Shown here one piece after another: positions 23,607 through 32,559 of a DNA stretch of 64,000 nt. Position numbers and translations under genes: made by a program. The stretch covers positions 806,001 through 870,000 of the forward strand of contig CBDCNH010000011.1 in NCBI GenBank assembly GCA_965219015.1. Direction: 5' to 3'. Below the pieces are notes generated by a model. The model ran no database searches, had not been told where the DNA came from, and saw only the letters and a list, made by a program, of their open reading frames with translations. Source of the stretch: CBDCNH01 sp965219015. Its GTDB lineage: Bacteria > Pseudomonadota > Alphaproteobacteria > Rhodobacterales > Rhodobacteraceae. Numbering within the stretch: position 1 is the first letter of the stretch; the number at the start of each line of letters is the position of its first letter.

Positions 23607-24085
23607 GCCGGCCCGTCGAGGCGCCGCACGTAGCGCAGGCTCTCGAGGCCGTCGCCGTCGCTCGGCGCGGCGCCCGTGCCGGCGAACCCGAGCCGCTCGT
23701 AGAGGCGGATGGCACGGGCGTTGCCGGCGCCGACGTCGAGCTCGGCCTCGAGGAGCCCGGCGGCGCGTCCGGCGGCGAACATCTCGCGGAGGAGCCGGTC
23801 CGCCGCGCCGGTGCCCCGCCAGCGCGGCCGCACATAGACGGACGTGATCCGGCCCCGGTGCGCGCATCGGGGGTCGGGCGCGAGGCCGGCAGTGCCCGCG
23901 AGCGCTTCGCCGTCCCAAAGGCCGTGGAGCGTCCCCGTCGCAAGGCGCTCTGCCACCGCGGCGTCGGGGCGCGCCGCCTCCTCCGCGCGCGTCGTGCGGT
24001 AGGCCGCGGGGTGCGCTCCCAGCGCCTCGAGACGGATCTCGCGCCACGCGGCGAGGTCCGCCGCGCCGAGCGGACGCACGATCAT
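23603..24085 (-). CDS. GNAT-family N-acetyltransferase
   Basis: The 160-residue protein has the GNAT fold. Motif A is SVYVRPRWRGTGAADRLLRE, with the acetyl-CoA pyrophosphate loop RGTGAA, and the C-terminal part reads ARAIRLYERLGFAGTG. The acceptor substrate is not evident. It is coupled on both sides (ATGA overlaps) between DUF2948 and hisD. Confidence 0.88.
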   Translation of the reverse strand: MIVRPLGAADLAAWREIRLEALGAHPAAYRTTRAEEAARPDAAVAERLATGTLHGLWDGEALAGTAGLAPDPRCAHRGRITSVYVRPRWRGTGAADRLLREMFAAGRAAGLLEAELDVGAGNARAIRLYERLGFAGTGAAPSDGDGLESLRYVRRLDGPA

Positions 24086-24561
24086 GCCCCGTGGTCGGGC
24101 GCGCGGCCCGAGGGGGCGCGGTAGGGGCGCGTCACGTCGCGGAGCGTGAGGTCGAGCGCCTCGACCTCGAGCGCCACCGCGCCGTCGCCCGCCAGCGTCA
24201 GGACCAGCCGCCCGGTGCCGTCGGGGCCGGGCTCGAACGCGACGCCGAGGAGCGACAGCACCGTGTCCCGGTCGCGCAGGTCGATGCCCTGCGTCTCGAC
24301 GCGCAGCACGTCCGTCGCGACGAGGAGCGCGCGCACCCGCTCGAAGGGCCGGCGCGCGCGCGTGGCGGCCTCGGCGTCCTCCCAGCGGAAGCGGTTCAGG
24401 AGCACCGCGAAGCGGCGGCGGCGGCGCTGCCAGGTCATCTCGGTGATCGGGAACACGGCGTCCTGCACCAGCGTCGCGAGCACCGGCACGTCGTCGGGCT
24501 CGAGCGCGCGCAGCGCCAGCGGCGCCTCGGGGCCCGCGTCCTCGAAGCGCGCGTCGCTCAT
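24082..24561 (-). CDS. DUF2948 family protein
   Basis: This 159-residue protein carries the DUF2948 blocks LRALEPDDVPVLATLVQDAV, FPITEMTWQRRRRRFAVLLN and RFRWED. It has no membrane segment or catalytic motif. The family is restricted largely to alphaproteobacteria and sits next to murA. The function is unknown. ATG overlaps the murA stop, so it is translated with cell-wall gene murA. Confidence 0.9.
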   Translation of the reverse strand: MSDARFEDAGPEAPLALRALEPDDVPVLATLVQDAVFPITEMTWQRRRRRFAVLLNRFRWEDAEAATRARRPFERVRALLVATDVLRVETQGIDLRDRDTVLSLLGVAFEPGPDGTGRLVLTLAGDGAVALEVEALDLTLRDVTRPYRAPSGRAPDHGA

Positions 24562-25826
24562 GCGCCCGCCATCCGCTCGATCGTGGCCCCGCAGGCGCGC
24601 AGCTTCTCCTCGACGCGCTCGTAGCCGCGGTCGAGGTGGTAGACGCGGCTCACCACCGTCTCGCCTTCGGCCGCGAGCCCCGCGAGGATCAGCGACACCG
24701 AGGCGCGCAGGTCCGTCGCCATCACGGGCGCGCCCCGGAGCCGCTCGACGCCCGTGACGCGCGCGGTGCCGCCGTGGACTTCGATCTCGGCGCCCATGCG
24801 AATGAGCTCGGGCGCATGCATGAAGCGGTTCTCGAAGATGCGCTCCTCGAGCACGCTGGTGCCCTCGGCCAGCGTCAGAAGCGCCATCATCTGCGCCTGC
24901 AGGTCGGTCGGGAAGCCGGGGAACGGCGCCGTCACCACGTCGACCGCGCGAACCCGCGCGCCCCGCCGCGCGACCGTGAGCCCGTCCGGCGTCTCCGAGA
25001 CCTCGACGCCCGCCGCCCCGAGCCGCTCGGCGAAGGCCGCGACGAGATCGAGCCGTCCGCCCGCGAGATGCACCTCGCCGCCGGTGAGCGCCGGGGCGAG
25101 CATGTAGGTGCCGAGCTCGATCCGGTCGGCGACCACGGGATGCGTGGCGCCGCGAAGCCGCTCGACGCCGCGCACAGCGATGACGTCGGTGCCCGCGCCC
25201 TCGATGTCGGCGCCCATGCGGACGAGGCAGGCGGCGAGATCGACGATCTCGGGCTCGCGCGCGGCGCCGCGGATGACGGTCGTGCCGCGGGCCAGCGTCG
25301 CGGCCATCAGCAGGTTCTCGGTCGCGCCCACCGACACGATCGGAAATGTGACCTCGGCGCCGCGGAGCCCGCCCGGCGCGCTGGCATGGACGTAGCCCTC
25401 GCGCAGCTCGAGCGTGGCGCCGAGCGCCTCGAGCCCGTGCAGGTGCAGGTTCACCGGCCGCGCGCCGATGGCACAGCCGCCCGGCAGCGACACCACCGCC
25501 TGCCCGGTCCGCGCGAGGAGCGGCCCGAGCACCAGGATCGAGGCGCGCATCTTCCGCACGATGTCGTAGTCGGCGGTGTGGCTGTCGAGCCCGTGGCCCG
25601 ACAGCGCCAGCACGCGCCCGCCCTGAAGCTGCGTGACCTCGACCCCGAGCGAGGCCAGCAGCGTCGTCATCGTGGCGATGTCCGACAGCCGCGGCGCGTT
25701 CGTCAGCGTCAGCGGCTCATCGCTCAGGATCGCCGCCGGCATCAGCGTCAGGCAGGCGTTCTTCGCCCCCGCGATCGCGATCGTGCCCCGGAGCTCCGCC
25801 CCGCCGCTGATGCGTATCTGGTCCAT
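24558..25826 (-). CDS. murA: UDP-N-acetylglucosamine 1-carboxyvinyltransferase
   Basis: This enzyme carries out the first committed step of peptidoglycan synthesis, transferring enolpyruvate from PEP to UDP-GlcNAc in the cytoplasm. The 422-residue enzyme keeps the active-site cysteine in LPGGCAIGARPVNLHL (the fosfomycin target), plus PDGLTVARRG and FPTDLQAQMMALLTLAEGTS. Length is exactly family-typical. It heads a six-gene coupled operon down to the phosphatase at 21389. Confidence 0.97.
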   Translation of the reverse strand: MDQIRISGGAELRGTIAIAGAKNACLTLMPAAILSDEPLTLTNAPRLSDIATMTTLLASLGVEVTQLQGGRVLALSGHGLDSHTADYDIVRKMRASILVLGPLLARTGQAVVSLPGGCAIGARPVNLHLHGLEALGATLELREGYVHASAPGGLRGAEVTFPIVSVGATENLLMAATLARGTTVIRGAAREPEIVDLAACLVRMGADIEGAGTDVIAVRGVERLRGATHPVVADRIELGTYMLAPALTGGEVHLAGGRLDLVAAFAERLGAAGVEVSETPDGLTVARRGARVRAVDVVTAPFPGFPTDLQAQMMALLTLAEGTSVLEERIFENRFMHAPELIRMGAEIEVHGGTARVTGVERLRGAPVMATDLRASVSLILAGLAAEGETVVSRVYHLDRGYERVEEKLRACGATIERMAGA

Positions 25827-25950
25827 CGTCCTCCGCCTGCCCGTCCGTGGCCGCGACAGCCTCGCTCCGCGCCGCCGCCTGGCCCTTGCGCCGGCCGATG
25901 TTGGCCTTCAGTGCCGCCTTCAGCCGTGCCTCGCGTGCGGGATCGCGCAT
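25717..25950 (-). CDS. Small basic protein overlapping murA start
   Basis: A short frame encodes MRDPAREARLKAALKANIGR followed by RKGQAAARSEAVAA and an acidic stretch. A small lysine/arginine-rich protein beginning like this commonly precedes murA in Rhodobacterales. Here the frame does not stop before murA but runs 110 bases into it, so the end may be altered by an indel. In-frame extension to a GTG at 25995 is possible. Function unknown. Confidence 0.45.
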   Translation of the reverse strand: MRDPAREARLKAALKANIGRRKGQAAARSEAVAATDGQAEDDGPDTHQRRGGAPGHDRDRGGEERLPDADAGGDPER

Positions 25951-26074
25951 CTGTCGCCCAAGGTCTCCTGCCGTTCGCGCCTCATTACGCGACACGGCCG
26001 ACGGATGCCAGACCGCCGCCGCCGAGTTTGATCTTGCACGGTGCCCCCGATCCCACTACTCCCGCCCCGCGGCG

Positions 26075-26149
26075 GCTGCGGTAGCTCAGTGGTAGAGCAC
26101 ACCCTTGGTAAGGGTGAGGTCGAGAGTTCAATCCTCTCTCGCAGCACCA
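26075..26149 (+). tRNA. tRNA-Thr (GGT)
   Basis: A complete cloverleaf is present. The acceptor is GCTGCGG with TCGCAGC (one G-U pair). The D arm reads GCTCAGTGGTAGAGC. The anticodon stem CACCC/GGGTG carries loop TTGGTAA (anticodon GGT). The T arm reads GAGAGTTCAATCCTCTC, and CCA is encoded. The total is 75 bases. An Abi-C remnant follows 70 bases downstream. Confidence 0.97.
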
Positions 26150-26218
26150 TCCGAAGCGGCACGATGAGCGGCGCGGCCGGTCATGTTCGAAACAGGCGCC
26201 GAACTTTGACTGGCACGT

Positions 26219-26718
26219 TTGAGCAGGTCACGCTCTTTATCCACCGCCCTGTCCGCCGGGGGGATCGCGGCCGCGCTCGGAGCCTTCGATCGGGCGAGCG
26301 TTATGCCGTCTGGGCGAAGGCGCTCGAGCGCCGCGGGACCGATCCCGAAGGCGCGATCACCGCGGCGCGGACGCTCCTGGAAGCGGTCCTCAAGCGCATC
26401 CTCGACGCGCGCGGCGTGCGGTATGGAAGCGGCGATGACCTGCCGGCCCTGTACCGGACCGTGGCAGTTGCGCTCGATCTTGCTCCCGAACAACAGGCGG
26501 CGGATGCGGTGAAGTCCGTGCTCGGCGGGGTCGCCGGGATCGTTAGCGGACTTGGCACGCTGCGGAACAAGCTATCGGACGCGCATGGGCGGGGCGGCGT
26601 GGCGCCGGTCGCGGCCGAGGCGCGTCATGCCGCGCTGGCGGTGAACGTCGCCGGCGCCGTGGCGGCGTTCCTTGTCGAGACGCATCGGTCAAGCGCAGAG
26701 GCGGGGCCGCGCAGCTAG
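26219..26718 (+). pseudogene. Abortive-infection (Abi-C) domain protein, probably frameshifted
   Basis: The frame ending at 26718 gives WAKALERRGTDPEGAITAAR, LLEAVLKRILDARGVRYGSG, DLPALYRTVAVALDLAPEQQ, GIVSGLGTLRNKLSDAHGRG and AARHAAL-like LAVNVAGAVAAFLVET. This is the Abi-C (abortive infection C-terminal) domain of phage-defence-type proteins. Upstream of VWAKAL the expected sequence is in a different frame (LSAGGIAAALGAFDRASV), so one base has probably been lost near 26300. The N-terminal domain is otherwise missing. It lies directly after tRNA-Thr, a typical integration site. A short intact version starting inside the frame cannot be excluded. Confidence 0.68.
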
Positions 26719-27743
26719 TCCCGCTTGCCGCCCCAGCGCAGGAGCGCGGGCATCAGGAATACCAGAAGCACGATGCGGAAGACGTGATGCACCGCCACGT
26801 AGGCGGGGTCGTAGCCGAGCGCCAGCGCCATTGCGGCCATCGCCTCGACGCCGCCGGGGGCGAAGGCGACCCACGCTTGGCCCCAGGGCAAGCCCATCGC
26901 GCGGGCGGCGGCGGCGGCGAAGACCGCGGCGACGGCGGCGGAGGCCGAAACGGTGGCGAGAACGAGGAGCGCCATGCGGCCGATCTGGCGCGCGGGGATG
27001 CCCGAGAAGCGCGCGCCGATCACGCTGCCGGTGATGACGTAGCCCGCGGCGGTCAGCGCCGGCGGCAGGACGCCGTGCGCCAGGTCGGCGCCGTGCAGGA
27101 CGCCGCTCGCGGCCATGCCCGCGAGGAGGTAGGCCGCGGGCAGCCCCGCACGCGTGCCGGCGAGGCCGAGCCCGTAGGACGCCGCGAGGAGCGCCAGCCC
27201 CACGGCCCAGCCGGTCGCGGGGCGCGCGAGCACGTGCGCCGCGTCGGGCATCGTCTGCGTGGCGGCGAGCGCGAGCGGGAGCCCGGTCGCGATGAGGAGG
27301 AGCCGCATCGACTGCAGCACCAGGATCACCGACCCGTCGCCGCGGCCCTCGGCGGCGAGGGCGAGGACGTAGGACATCGTGCCGGGGCTCGAGGCAAGGA
27401 GCGCCGTGTCGCGGCCGTAGTGGAAGACGCGGGTGAGAAGCGCGGCCGAGACGAGAACGGTGGCCAGGATCGAGACGGCGAGGAGGCCGAGGCTCAGCGG
27501 CCAGGCAGCGAGGTCGTGTACGAAGTCGGGCGTGATGCCGGCGCCGAGCGACGCGCCGATGACGGTGAAGCCGCCGTTCCGGAGCGCGTTCGGCACCGTC
27601 ATCCGCGCGCCGCTGGCGGCCGTGGCGGAGACGGCGAGGCTCGACCCGATCAGGACGGCTGCCGGCAACCCGAGGCTCGAGGCCAGAGCCGCCCCGAACG
27701 CGCCGATGCCGAGGGTGAGGGCGGTCCTACTCGCTCGGTGCAA
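26715..27743 (-). CDS. AbrB-family membrane transporter
   Basis: This 342-residue integral membrane protein has two similar halves of about five spans each. Paired motifs are VLIGSSLAVSATAA...GGFTVIGASLGAGITPD in the first half and YLLAGMAASGVLHG...GYVITGSVIGARFSG in the second, which is the AbrB (PF05145) pattern. It overlaps the tctA stop by 17 bases, so it belongs to the tct operon. AbrB proteins are proposed regulators or transporters, and the link to tct genes suggests organic acid uptake or efflux. Note it is unrelated to the AbrB DNA-binding regulator. Confidence 0.85.
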   Translation of the reverse strand: MHRASRTALTLGIGAFGAALASSLGLPAAVLIGSSLAVSATAASGARMTVPNALRNGGFTVIGASLGAGITPDFVHDLAAWPLSLGLLAVSILATVLVSAALLTRVFHYGRDTALLASSPGTMSYVLALAAEGRGDGSVILVLQSMRLLLIATGLPLALAATQTMPDAAHVLARPATGWAVGLALLAASYGLGLAGTRAGLPAAYLLAGMAASGVLHGADLAHGVLPPALTAAGYVITGSVIGARFSGIPARQIGRMALLVLATVSASAAVAAVFAAAAARAMGLPWGQAWVAFAPGGVEAMAAMALALGYDPAYVAVHHVFRIVLLVFLMPALLRWGGKRD

Positions 27744-29241
27744 GGGCGGCCCGGCGACCGCGCCGCGCGAGAAGGATCGGCACGATGACGATGACGACGG
27801 CGAGCACGTAAAGCCCGATGCTCCTCCCCGACTGCACGAGGATGCTCCAGTCGCCGCCCGAGATCGACAGCGCCCGGCGGAGGTTGTTCTCGAAGAGCCC
27901 GCCGAGCACGAAGCCGAGGATCACCGGCGCCAGCGAGAACTCGAGCTTGCGGAGGATCCAGCCGAACACGCCGAGCCCGATGATCATGAAGAGATCGAAC
28001 GAGTTGCCGACGATGGAATAGACGCCGACGAAGGCCAGCACCGCGATGAGCGGCGTGAGGTAGTGCTGCGGGATCGTCAGGAGCCGCGCGAAGAGCCCGA
28101 CGAGCGGCAGGTTGATGACGAGAAGCGCCACGTTGCCGATGTACATCGAGGCGATGAGGCCCCAGGCGATCTCGGGCCGCTGGGTGAACATCAGGGGTCC
28201 GGGCGTGATGTTGAACATCAGGAGCGCGCCGAGGAGGATCGCGGTGGTGCCGGAGCCGGGGATGCCGAGCGTCAGCATCGGGACCATGGCCCCGCCGGCG
28301 GAGGCGTTGTTGGCGGCCTCGGGCGCCGCGAGCCCGCGCGGATCGCCCTCGCCGAAGCCCGCCCCGCTCGACCCCGCCACGCGCTTCTCGGTGCCGTAGG
28401 CGACCGCTGAGGCGACCGAGGCGCCGGTGCCGGGCAGCACGCCGATGAAGAAGCCGATGAGCGACGAGCGCAGGATCGTCCACTTGACGAAGCCGATATC
28501 GCGCCAGGACACGAAGGTCTTGTCGACCGGCAGCGTCTTCAGCATGCCCGTGACCTGCTGCTCGACGAGATGAAAGAGCTCCGCCATGCCGAAGAGGCCG
28601 ATCACCACGACGAGGAAGTCGATCCCCGCCAGAATGTCGGGGATACCGAAGGTGAAGCGCGGCACGCCGGTGTTGGCGTCGATGCCCACGGTCGCGAGCA
28701 TGAGGCCGATGAGCGCGCCAATGAGCGTCTTGACCGGGTTCTTGCCGACGAGCGACGCGAGGCTCGCGAAGGCGAACACCATCAGCGCCACGTAGTCCGA
28801 GGGCGAGAAGGTGACCGCGAACTTCGCGAGAAGCGGCCCGAAGAGCGACATCAGCACCACCGCGAAGGTGCCGCCGACGAACGAGGCGATGGCCGAGAGC
28901 GAGAGCGCCCGCCCCGCCTCGCCCTTCACCGCCATCGGGTGCCCGTCGAGCGTGGTCATCACCGCGCCCGCGTCGCCCGGCACGTTGAGCAGGATCGACG
29001 AGATGCGCCCGCCGTACTCGGCGCCGTAGTAGATGCCCGCGAGGAGGATCAGCGCGCTTTCGGGCGGCAGGCCCAGCCCGTAGGCGATGGGGAGCAGGAT
29101 CGCCACGCCGTTGATCGGCCCGATCCCCGGCAACGCGCCGATCAGGGTGCCGGCGAAGCAGCCCAGCAGCACCAGGAGGATGTTGAGCGGCTGCAGCGCG
29201 ACCGAGAAGCCGGTGCCGAGGCCGGTGAGTACTTCGTTCAT
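27727..29241 (-). CDS. tctA: Tripartite tricarboxylate transporter large permease
   Basis: This 504-residue inner-membrane permease has the TctA signature GTLIGALPGIGPINGVAILL near residue 33 and the internally related GVLPGTGASVASAVAYGTEK in the second half, with about eleven spans. It moves citrate-type or other carboxylates with the help of TctB and the periplasmic TctC. The ATG at 29241 follows TctB by two bases. The frame is open further upstream but without protein character. Confidence 0.95.
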   Translation of the reverse strand: MNEVLTGLGTGFSVALQPLNILLVLLGCFAGTLIGALPGIGPINGVAILLPIAYGLGLPPESALILLAGIYYGAEYGGRISSILLNVPGDAGAVMTTLDGHPMAVKGEAGRALSLSAIASFVGGTFAVVLMSLFGPLLAKFAVTFSPSDYVALMVFAFASLASLVGKNPVKTLIGALIGLMLATVGIDANTGVPRFTFGIPDILAGIDFLVVVIGLFGMAELFHLVEQQVTGMLKTLPVDKTFVSWRDIGFVKWTILRSSLIGFFIGVLPGTGASVASAVAYGTEKRVAGSSGAGFGEGDPRGLAAPEAANNASAGGAMVPMLTLGIPGSGTTAILLGALLMFNITPGPLMFTQRPEIAWGLIASMYIGNVALLVINLPLVGLFARLLTIPQHYLTPLIAVLAFVGVYSIVGNSFDLFMIIGLGVFGWILRKLEFSLAPVILGFVLGGLFENNLRRALSISGGDWSILVQSGRSIGLYVLAVVIVIVPILLARRGRRAALAPSE

Positions 29242-29243
29242 CC

Positions 29244-29681
29244 TCAGACCTTCGGCAGGAGCCCGGCGGGCAGGTTGAGGCCGAGGAGCCCGGCGCAAAG
29301 CAGGTAGCCCAGGACGCCGATCGCGAGCCCGAACGCGGCCGACCGCCAGAGCGGGGCGCCGAGCATGCGTGCCACGACAAGGCAGAAGGCAAAGGTCGCG
29401 ATGACGAAGCCGGTGCGCTGGAAGATCTCAGCGTAGATCACCAGGAGCACCAGCATCGCCGCGAGCCGGGCCCAGGTCGGCGCGGTCGTGGCGAGCCGGC
29501 TCACATCGGGGCGTGCAAGGATCGGCAGCAGGCACAGGACCGCCACCACCGCGAGGATGCGCGGCCAGCTTTCCGGTCCGAGCGGATCGTACTGGAACGG
29601 CGCCTTGATCGCCACGAAGGCGATGATCCCGTAGCCGATCACGACGAGAAGCAGCGCGCCGGCGAAGATGCGGTCAGCCAT
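29244..29681 (-). CDS. tctB: Tripartite tricarboxylate transporter small permease
   Basis: The 145-residue protein has four membrane spans and begins MADRIFAGALLLVVIGYGII, with FQYDPLGPESWPRILAVV, the conserved TctB loop (DPLGPxxFP form). It partners TctA. Spacing is 51 bases after tctC and two bases before tctA, so the three form one operon. Confidence 0.92.
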   Translation of the reverse strand: MADRIFAGALLLVVIGYGIIAFVAIKAPFQYDPLGPESWPRILAVVAVLCLLPILARPDVSRLATTAPTWARLAAMLVLLVIYAEIFQRTGFVIATFAFCLVVARMLGAPLWRSAAFGLAIGVLGYLLCAGLLGLNLPAGLLPKV

Positions 29682-29732
29682 GATGTGCCCCTGAACGGTC
29701 CGGGGCGGTGCGTCCGCCCCGGATGCGCCGCG

Positions 29733-30695
29733 TTACTGGATCAGGCCCTGTTCCTTGGCGGTCTCCCGCAGGCTCGCGATCAGCGTCTTGACACGCGCGT
29801 CGAGCTCCTCACCCGCGAGGTTGAGCGGCAAGAGCCCCTTCTCCTTCTGGATCTGCTTGAACTCGGGCGTGTCGTAGGCTGCCTTGAACGCGGCGACCCA
29901 GGTATTGTAGTCCTCGTCCGACACGTTCTTGCCCATGTAGAAGCCGCGCAGGATCGCCCAGACGGCATCGTAGCCCTGCTCCTTTGCGGTCGGCATGTCG
30001 GCGAAGGGTGCGTCGAGGCGCTCGTCGGAGAGGACGCCGAGGACGCGGATGTCGTTGGCCCCGAGATGCGAGGTCATCTCGCCGACGTCGCCCATGTAGA
30101 GGTCGATCGAGCCGCCGAGGAGCCCCGCGATGGCATCGCCGCCGCCGTCGAAGGCGACGTAGCGTATCTTGCGGGCGTCGATGTCGACGGACTTCAAGAG
30201 GAGCGCCGCCTTGATCCAGTCCTGCGACCCGACCGAGCCGCCGGCGCCGACGACGACGCTCGTGGGGTCCGCCTGGAAGGCGTCCATCACGTCCTTCAGC
30301 GTCTTGAACTTGCTGTCCTCGCGCACGATCGCGGCGCCGTAGTCGGTGCCTGCGGTCCCCACAAAGCGCGCGTCGTTCTCTGTCCATTCGCCGTACTTGC
30401 CGGTCGCGATGTTGAGGAGCGACCCCGACGAGAAGGCGACGATGGCGTTGCCGTCGTCGGTGCGGTTGGTGTTAAACTGGTTGTAGGCCACCGCCCCGAT
30501 GCCTCCGGGCATGAACGTGACCTCGATGGGGGTCTTGATCTCCGGCTTGAGCCCGCTCTGCGCGATGCGGCAGGTCAGGTCGAACCCGCCGCCGGGCTGC
30601 GCGGGCGCGATGCACTCGGGCCGGTCGATCTCGGCCATCGCCGGCAGGGCGAGGCAGGTGGCGAATACCGCAGCTGCGGCACGCTGGATGAACAT
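29733..30695 (-). CDS. tctC: Tripartite tricarboxylate transporter substrate-binding protein
   Basis: This is a 320-residue periplasmic receptor with a signal peptide ending near LALPAMAEI (residue 22). The TctC/Bug fold is seen in CIAPAQPGGGFDLTCRIAQS, VTFMPGGIGAVAYNQFNTNR, IVAFSSGSLLNIATGKYGEW and GGDAIAGLLGGSIDLYMGDV. It captures the ligand for TctAB. The exact ligand is not predictable. It is first in tctCBA-abrB. Confidence 0.92.
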   Translation of the reverse strand: MFIQRAAAAVFATCLALPAMAEIDRPECIAPAQPGGGFDLTCRIAQSGLKPEIKTPIEVTFMPGGIGAVAYNQFNTNRTDDGNAIVAFSSGSLLNIATGKYGEWTENDARFVGTAGTDYGAAIVREDSKFKTLKDVMDAFQADPTSVVVGAGGSVGSQDWIKAALLLKSVDIDARKIRYVAFDGGGDAIAGLLGGSIDLYMGDVGEMTSHLGANDIRVLGVLSDERLDAPFADMPTAKEQGYDAVWAILRGFYMGKNVSDEDYNTWVAAFKAAYDTPEFKQIQKEKGLLPLNLAGEELDARVKTLIASLRETAKEQGLIQ

Positions 30696-30816
30696 CGTCG
30701 GATCCTCCCCGGATCGCTGCGGCCGGGTTTGTCCCGGCCGGAAGATTGCGCGGCCATGTCAGGCCGTCCGGTGCCGACCTTGGGCCGACAGGGCGCCCGG
30801 CGTCAAGATGGCGGCG

Positions 30817-31497
30817 TCAGCGCACCACCAGGCCGAGGGCCGGCGCCGGCTCCCAGAGCCAGCCGCCGGAGCCGCGCACGAGCTCGGGATGATGGCCCGG
30901 CACGATGCGGTCGGCGCGCGACGTGATCCGGGCGATGCTGGCGCGGCTCTCCGCCTCCGTCGCGAACACCATGTCCGACCGTCCGGCGATGGCTTCGCGC
31001 ACGGTCTTGACCGCATCCGAGGCGAGCACCACCTGCGCCCCGTCCTCGCCGGTGAAGCCCAGGACCTGCAGACCCGGCGTGTGACCCGGTGCTTCCCAGT
31101 GCATCAGCCCGGAGGCGATCTCGCCCTCCGCCGGCAACGTCTCGAGGGAGAGGCCACCGAGCTGACCGAGGATCCACGCCGGCACGAAGCCGTCGCCCGG
31201 ATGCGGCGCGGCCGCATAGGCGAGCTCGCGCGCGCCGACGAGAATGCGCGCGCCGGCGAAGAGATCGACGTTGCCGACATGGTCGAAGTGCAGGTGCGAA
31301 AGCACCACCGTGCCGATGTCCCCCGGCGCCACCCCTGCCCGCTCGAGCCCCGCGAGGAGGAGCCCGCGCGTCACGTGATGCCCGGTGTCAAAGAGCACAG
31401 GCCCCTCCGGCCCACGCACCAGCACCACCGAGGAGAAGCCGAAGAACCCGCCCTCGAAGGCGAGGCTCGACCCCGAAACGATCACCTCGTGGCGCAT
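30817..31497 (-). CDS. Metallo-beta-lactamase-fold hydrolase
   Basis: This 226-residue protein has the metal site HLHFDHVGN near residue 70, further ligands in HWEAPGHTPG and LASDAVK, and a final histidine in IVPGHHPELV. It has no signal peptide, so a cytosolic hydrolase is likely; quorum-lactonase and glyoxalase-like members share this form. It is divergent from the TRAP transporter operon (93-base gap), suggesting linked use of the imported compound. The substrate is unknown. Confidence 0.88.
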   Translation of the reverse strand: MRHEVIVSGSSLAFEGGFFGFSSVVLVRGPEGPVLFDTGHHVTRGLLLAGLERAGVAPGDIGTVVLSHLHFDHVGNVDLFAGARILVGARELAYAAAPHPGDGFVPAWILGQLGGLSLETLPAEGEIASGLMHWEAPGHTPGLQVLGFTGEDGAQVVLASDAVKTVREAIAGRSDMVFATEAESRASIARITSRADRIVPGHHPELVRGSGGWLWEPAPALGLVVR

Positions 31498-31590
31498 GGC
31501 GGCTCCGAACGTGCTTGCTTTGTCGCGCTCCGCCTCGATACTCGGCGCCGGGGCGTCCGGGGGAAGAGGCGCGCAGAGGGAGACACGACC

Positions 31591-32559
31591 ATGACGATCC
31601 GCGCAAGCCTGCTCGGCGCCATCGCGGCACTGGGGCTCGCCGCCGCCGCCCATGCCGCAAGCTGGGATCTGCCGACCCCCTACGCCGAGGGCAACTTCCA
31701 CACGCAGAACATCCAGACCTTCGCCGACGACGTGGCCCAGGCGACCGACGGCGACCTCGAGATCACGCTGCATCCCGCGCAATCGCTCATCAAGCACGCC
31801 GACATCAAGAACGCGGTCCGCGACGGGCTGGTGCCGGCGGGCGAGATCCTCGTCTCGCGGCTCGAGAACGAGAACCCGATCTTCGGCGTCGACAGCGTGC
31901 CGTTCCTCGCGACGGACTACGCCGAGGCGAAGAAACTCTACGACGCGCAGAAGCCCTACCTCGAGAAGCTCCTCGAGGCGCAGGGGCTGACGCTTCTCTT
32001 CTCGGTGCCCTGGCCGCCGCAGGGCATCTACACCAAGAAGCCCATCGCCTCGATCGCTGATCTGAAGGGGCTGACCTTCCGCGCCTACAACAAGGGCACC
32101 GAGCGCGTGGCGCAACTCGCCGGGATGATCCCGGCGCAGGTGGAGGCCTCCGACGTGCCCACCGCGTTCTCCACCGGCCGCGTCGAGGCGATGATCACGT
32201 CGCCATCCACGGGCGTCGACAGCAAGGCCTGGGACTTCCTCGACCACTATTACGACACGCAGGCCTGGATCCCGCGCAACATGGTGTTCGCGAGCACCAA
32301 GGCGCTCGACGCGCTCCCTGAAAAGGACCGTGCGGCGGTGATGGAGGCGGCTGCAGCGGCGGAAACGCGCGGCTGGGCGGCGGCGAAAACGGAAACCGAG
32401 ACCAAGACGAAGATGCTCGCCGACAACGGCATCGAGGTGGCCCCGCCCTCGCCAGAGCTGCAGGCGGCCTTCAAGGACATCGGCGTCACGATGACCGAGG
32501 AATGGAAGGCCGCGGCCGGCGACGACGGCGCGGCGCTGCTCGACGCCTACGCCAAGTAG
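31591..32559 (+). CDS. dctP: TRAP transporter substrate-binding protein (DctP type)
   Basis: The 322-residue periplasmic receptor has a signal peptide to about AAAAHAASW (residue 23). The DctP core includes IKHADIKNAVRDGLVPAGEI, ADLKGLTFRAYNKGTERVAQ and the VEASDVPTAFSTGRVEAMIT helix, with the ligand-binding Arg in RAYN. AGAGGGA nine bases before the ATG sets the start. It is directly followed by the two permease genes. Ligands of the family are organic acids; the precise one is not predictable. Confidence 0.93.
   Translation: MTIRASLLGAIAALGLAAAAHAASWDLPTPYAEGNFHTQNIQTFADDVAQATDGDLEITLHPAQSLIKHADIKNAVRDGLVPAGEILVSRLENENPIFGVDSVPFLATDYAEAKKLYDAQKPYLEKLLEAQGLTLLFSVPWPPQGIYTKKPIASIADLKGLTFRAYNKGTERVAQLAGMIPAQVEASDVPTAFSTGRVEAMITSPSTGVDSKAWDFLDHYYDTQAWIPRNMVFASTKALDALPEKDRAAVMEAAAAAETRGWAAAKTETETKTKMLADNGIEVAPPSPELQAAFKDIGVTMTEEWKAAAGDDGAALLDAYAK

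Noticed and set aside
26960..30700. Plus-strand frames antisense to the tct operon
   Set aside because: Arg/Glu/His-rich shadow translations; the minus-strand transport proteins are complete and overlapping.
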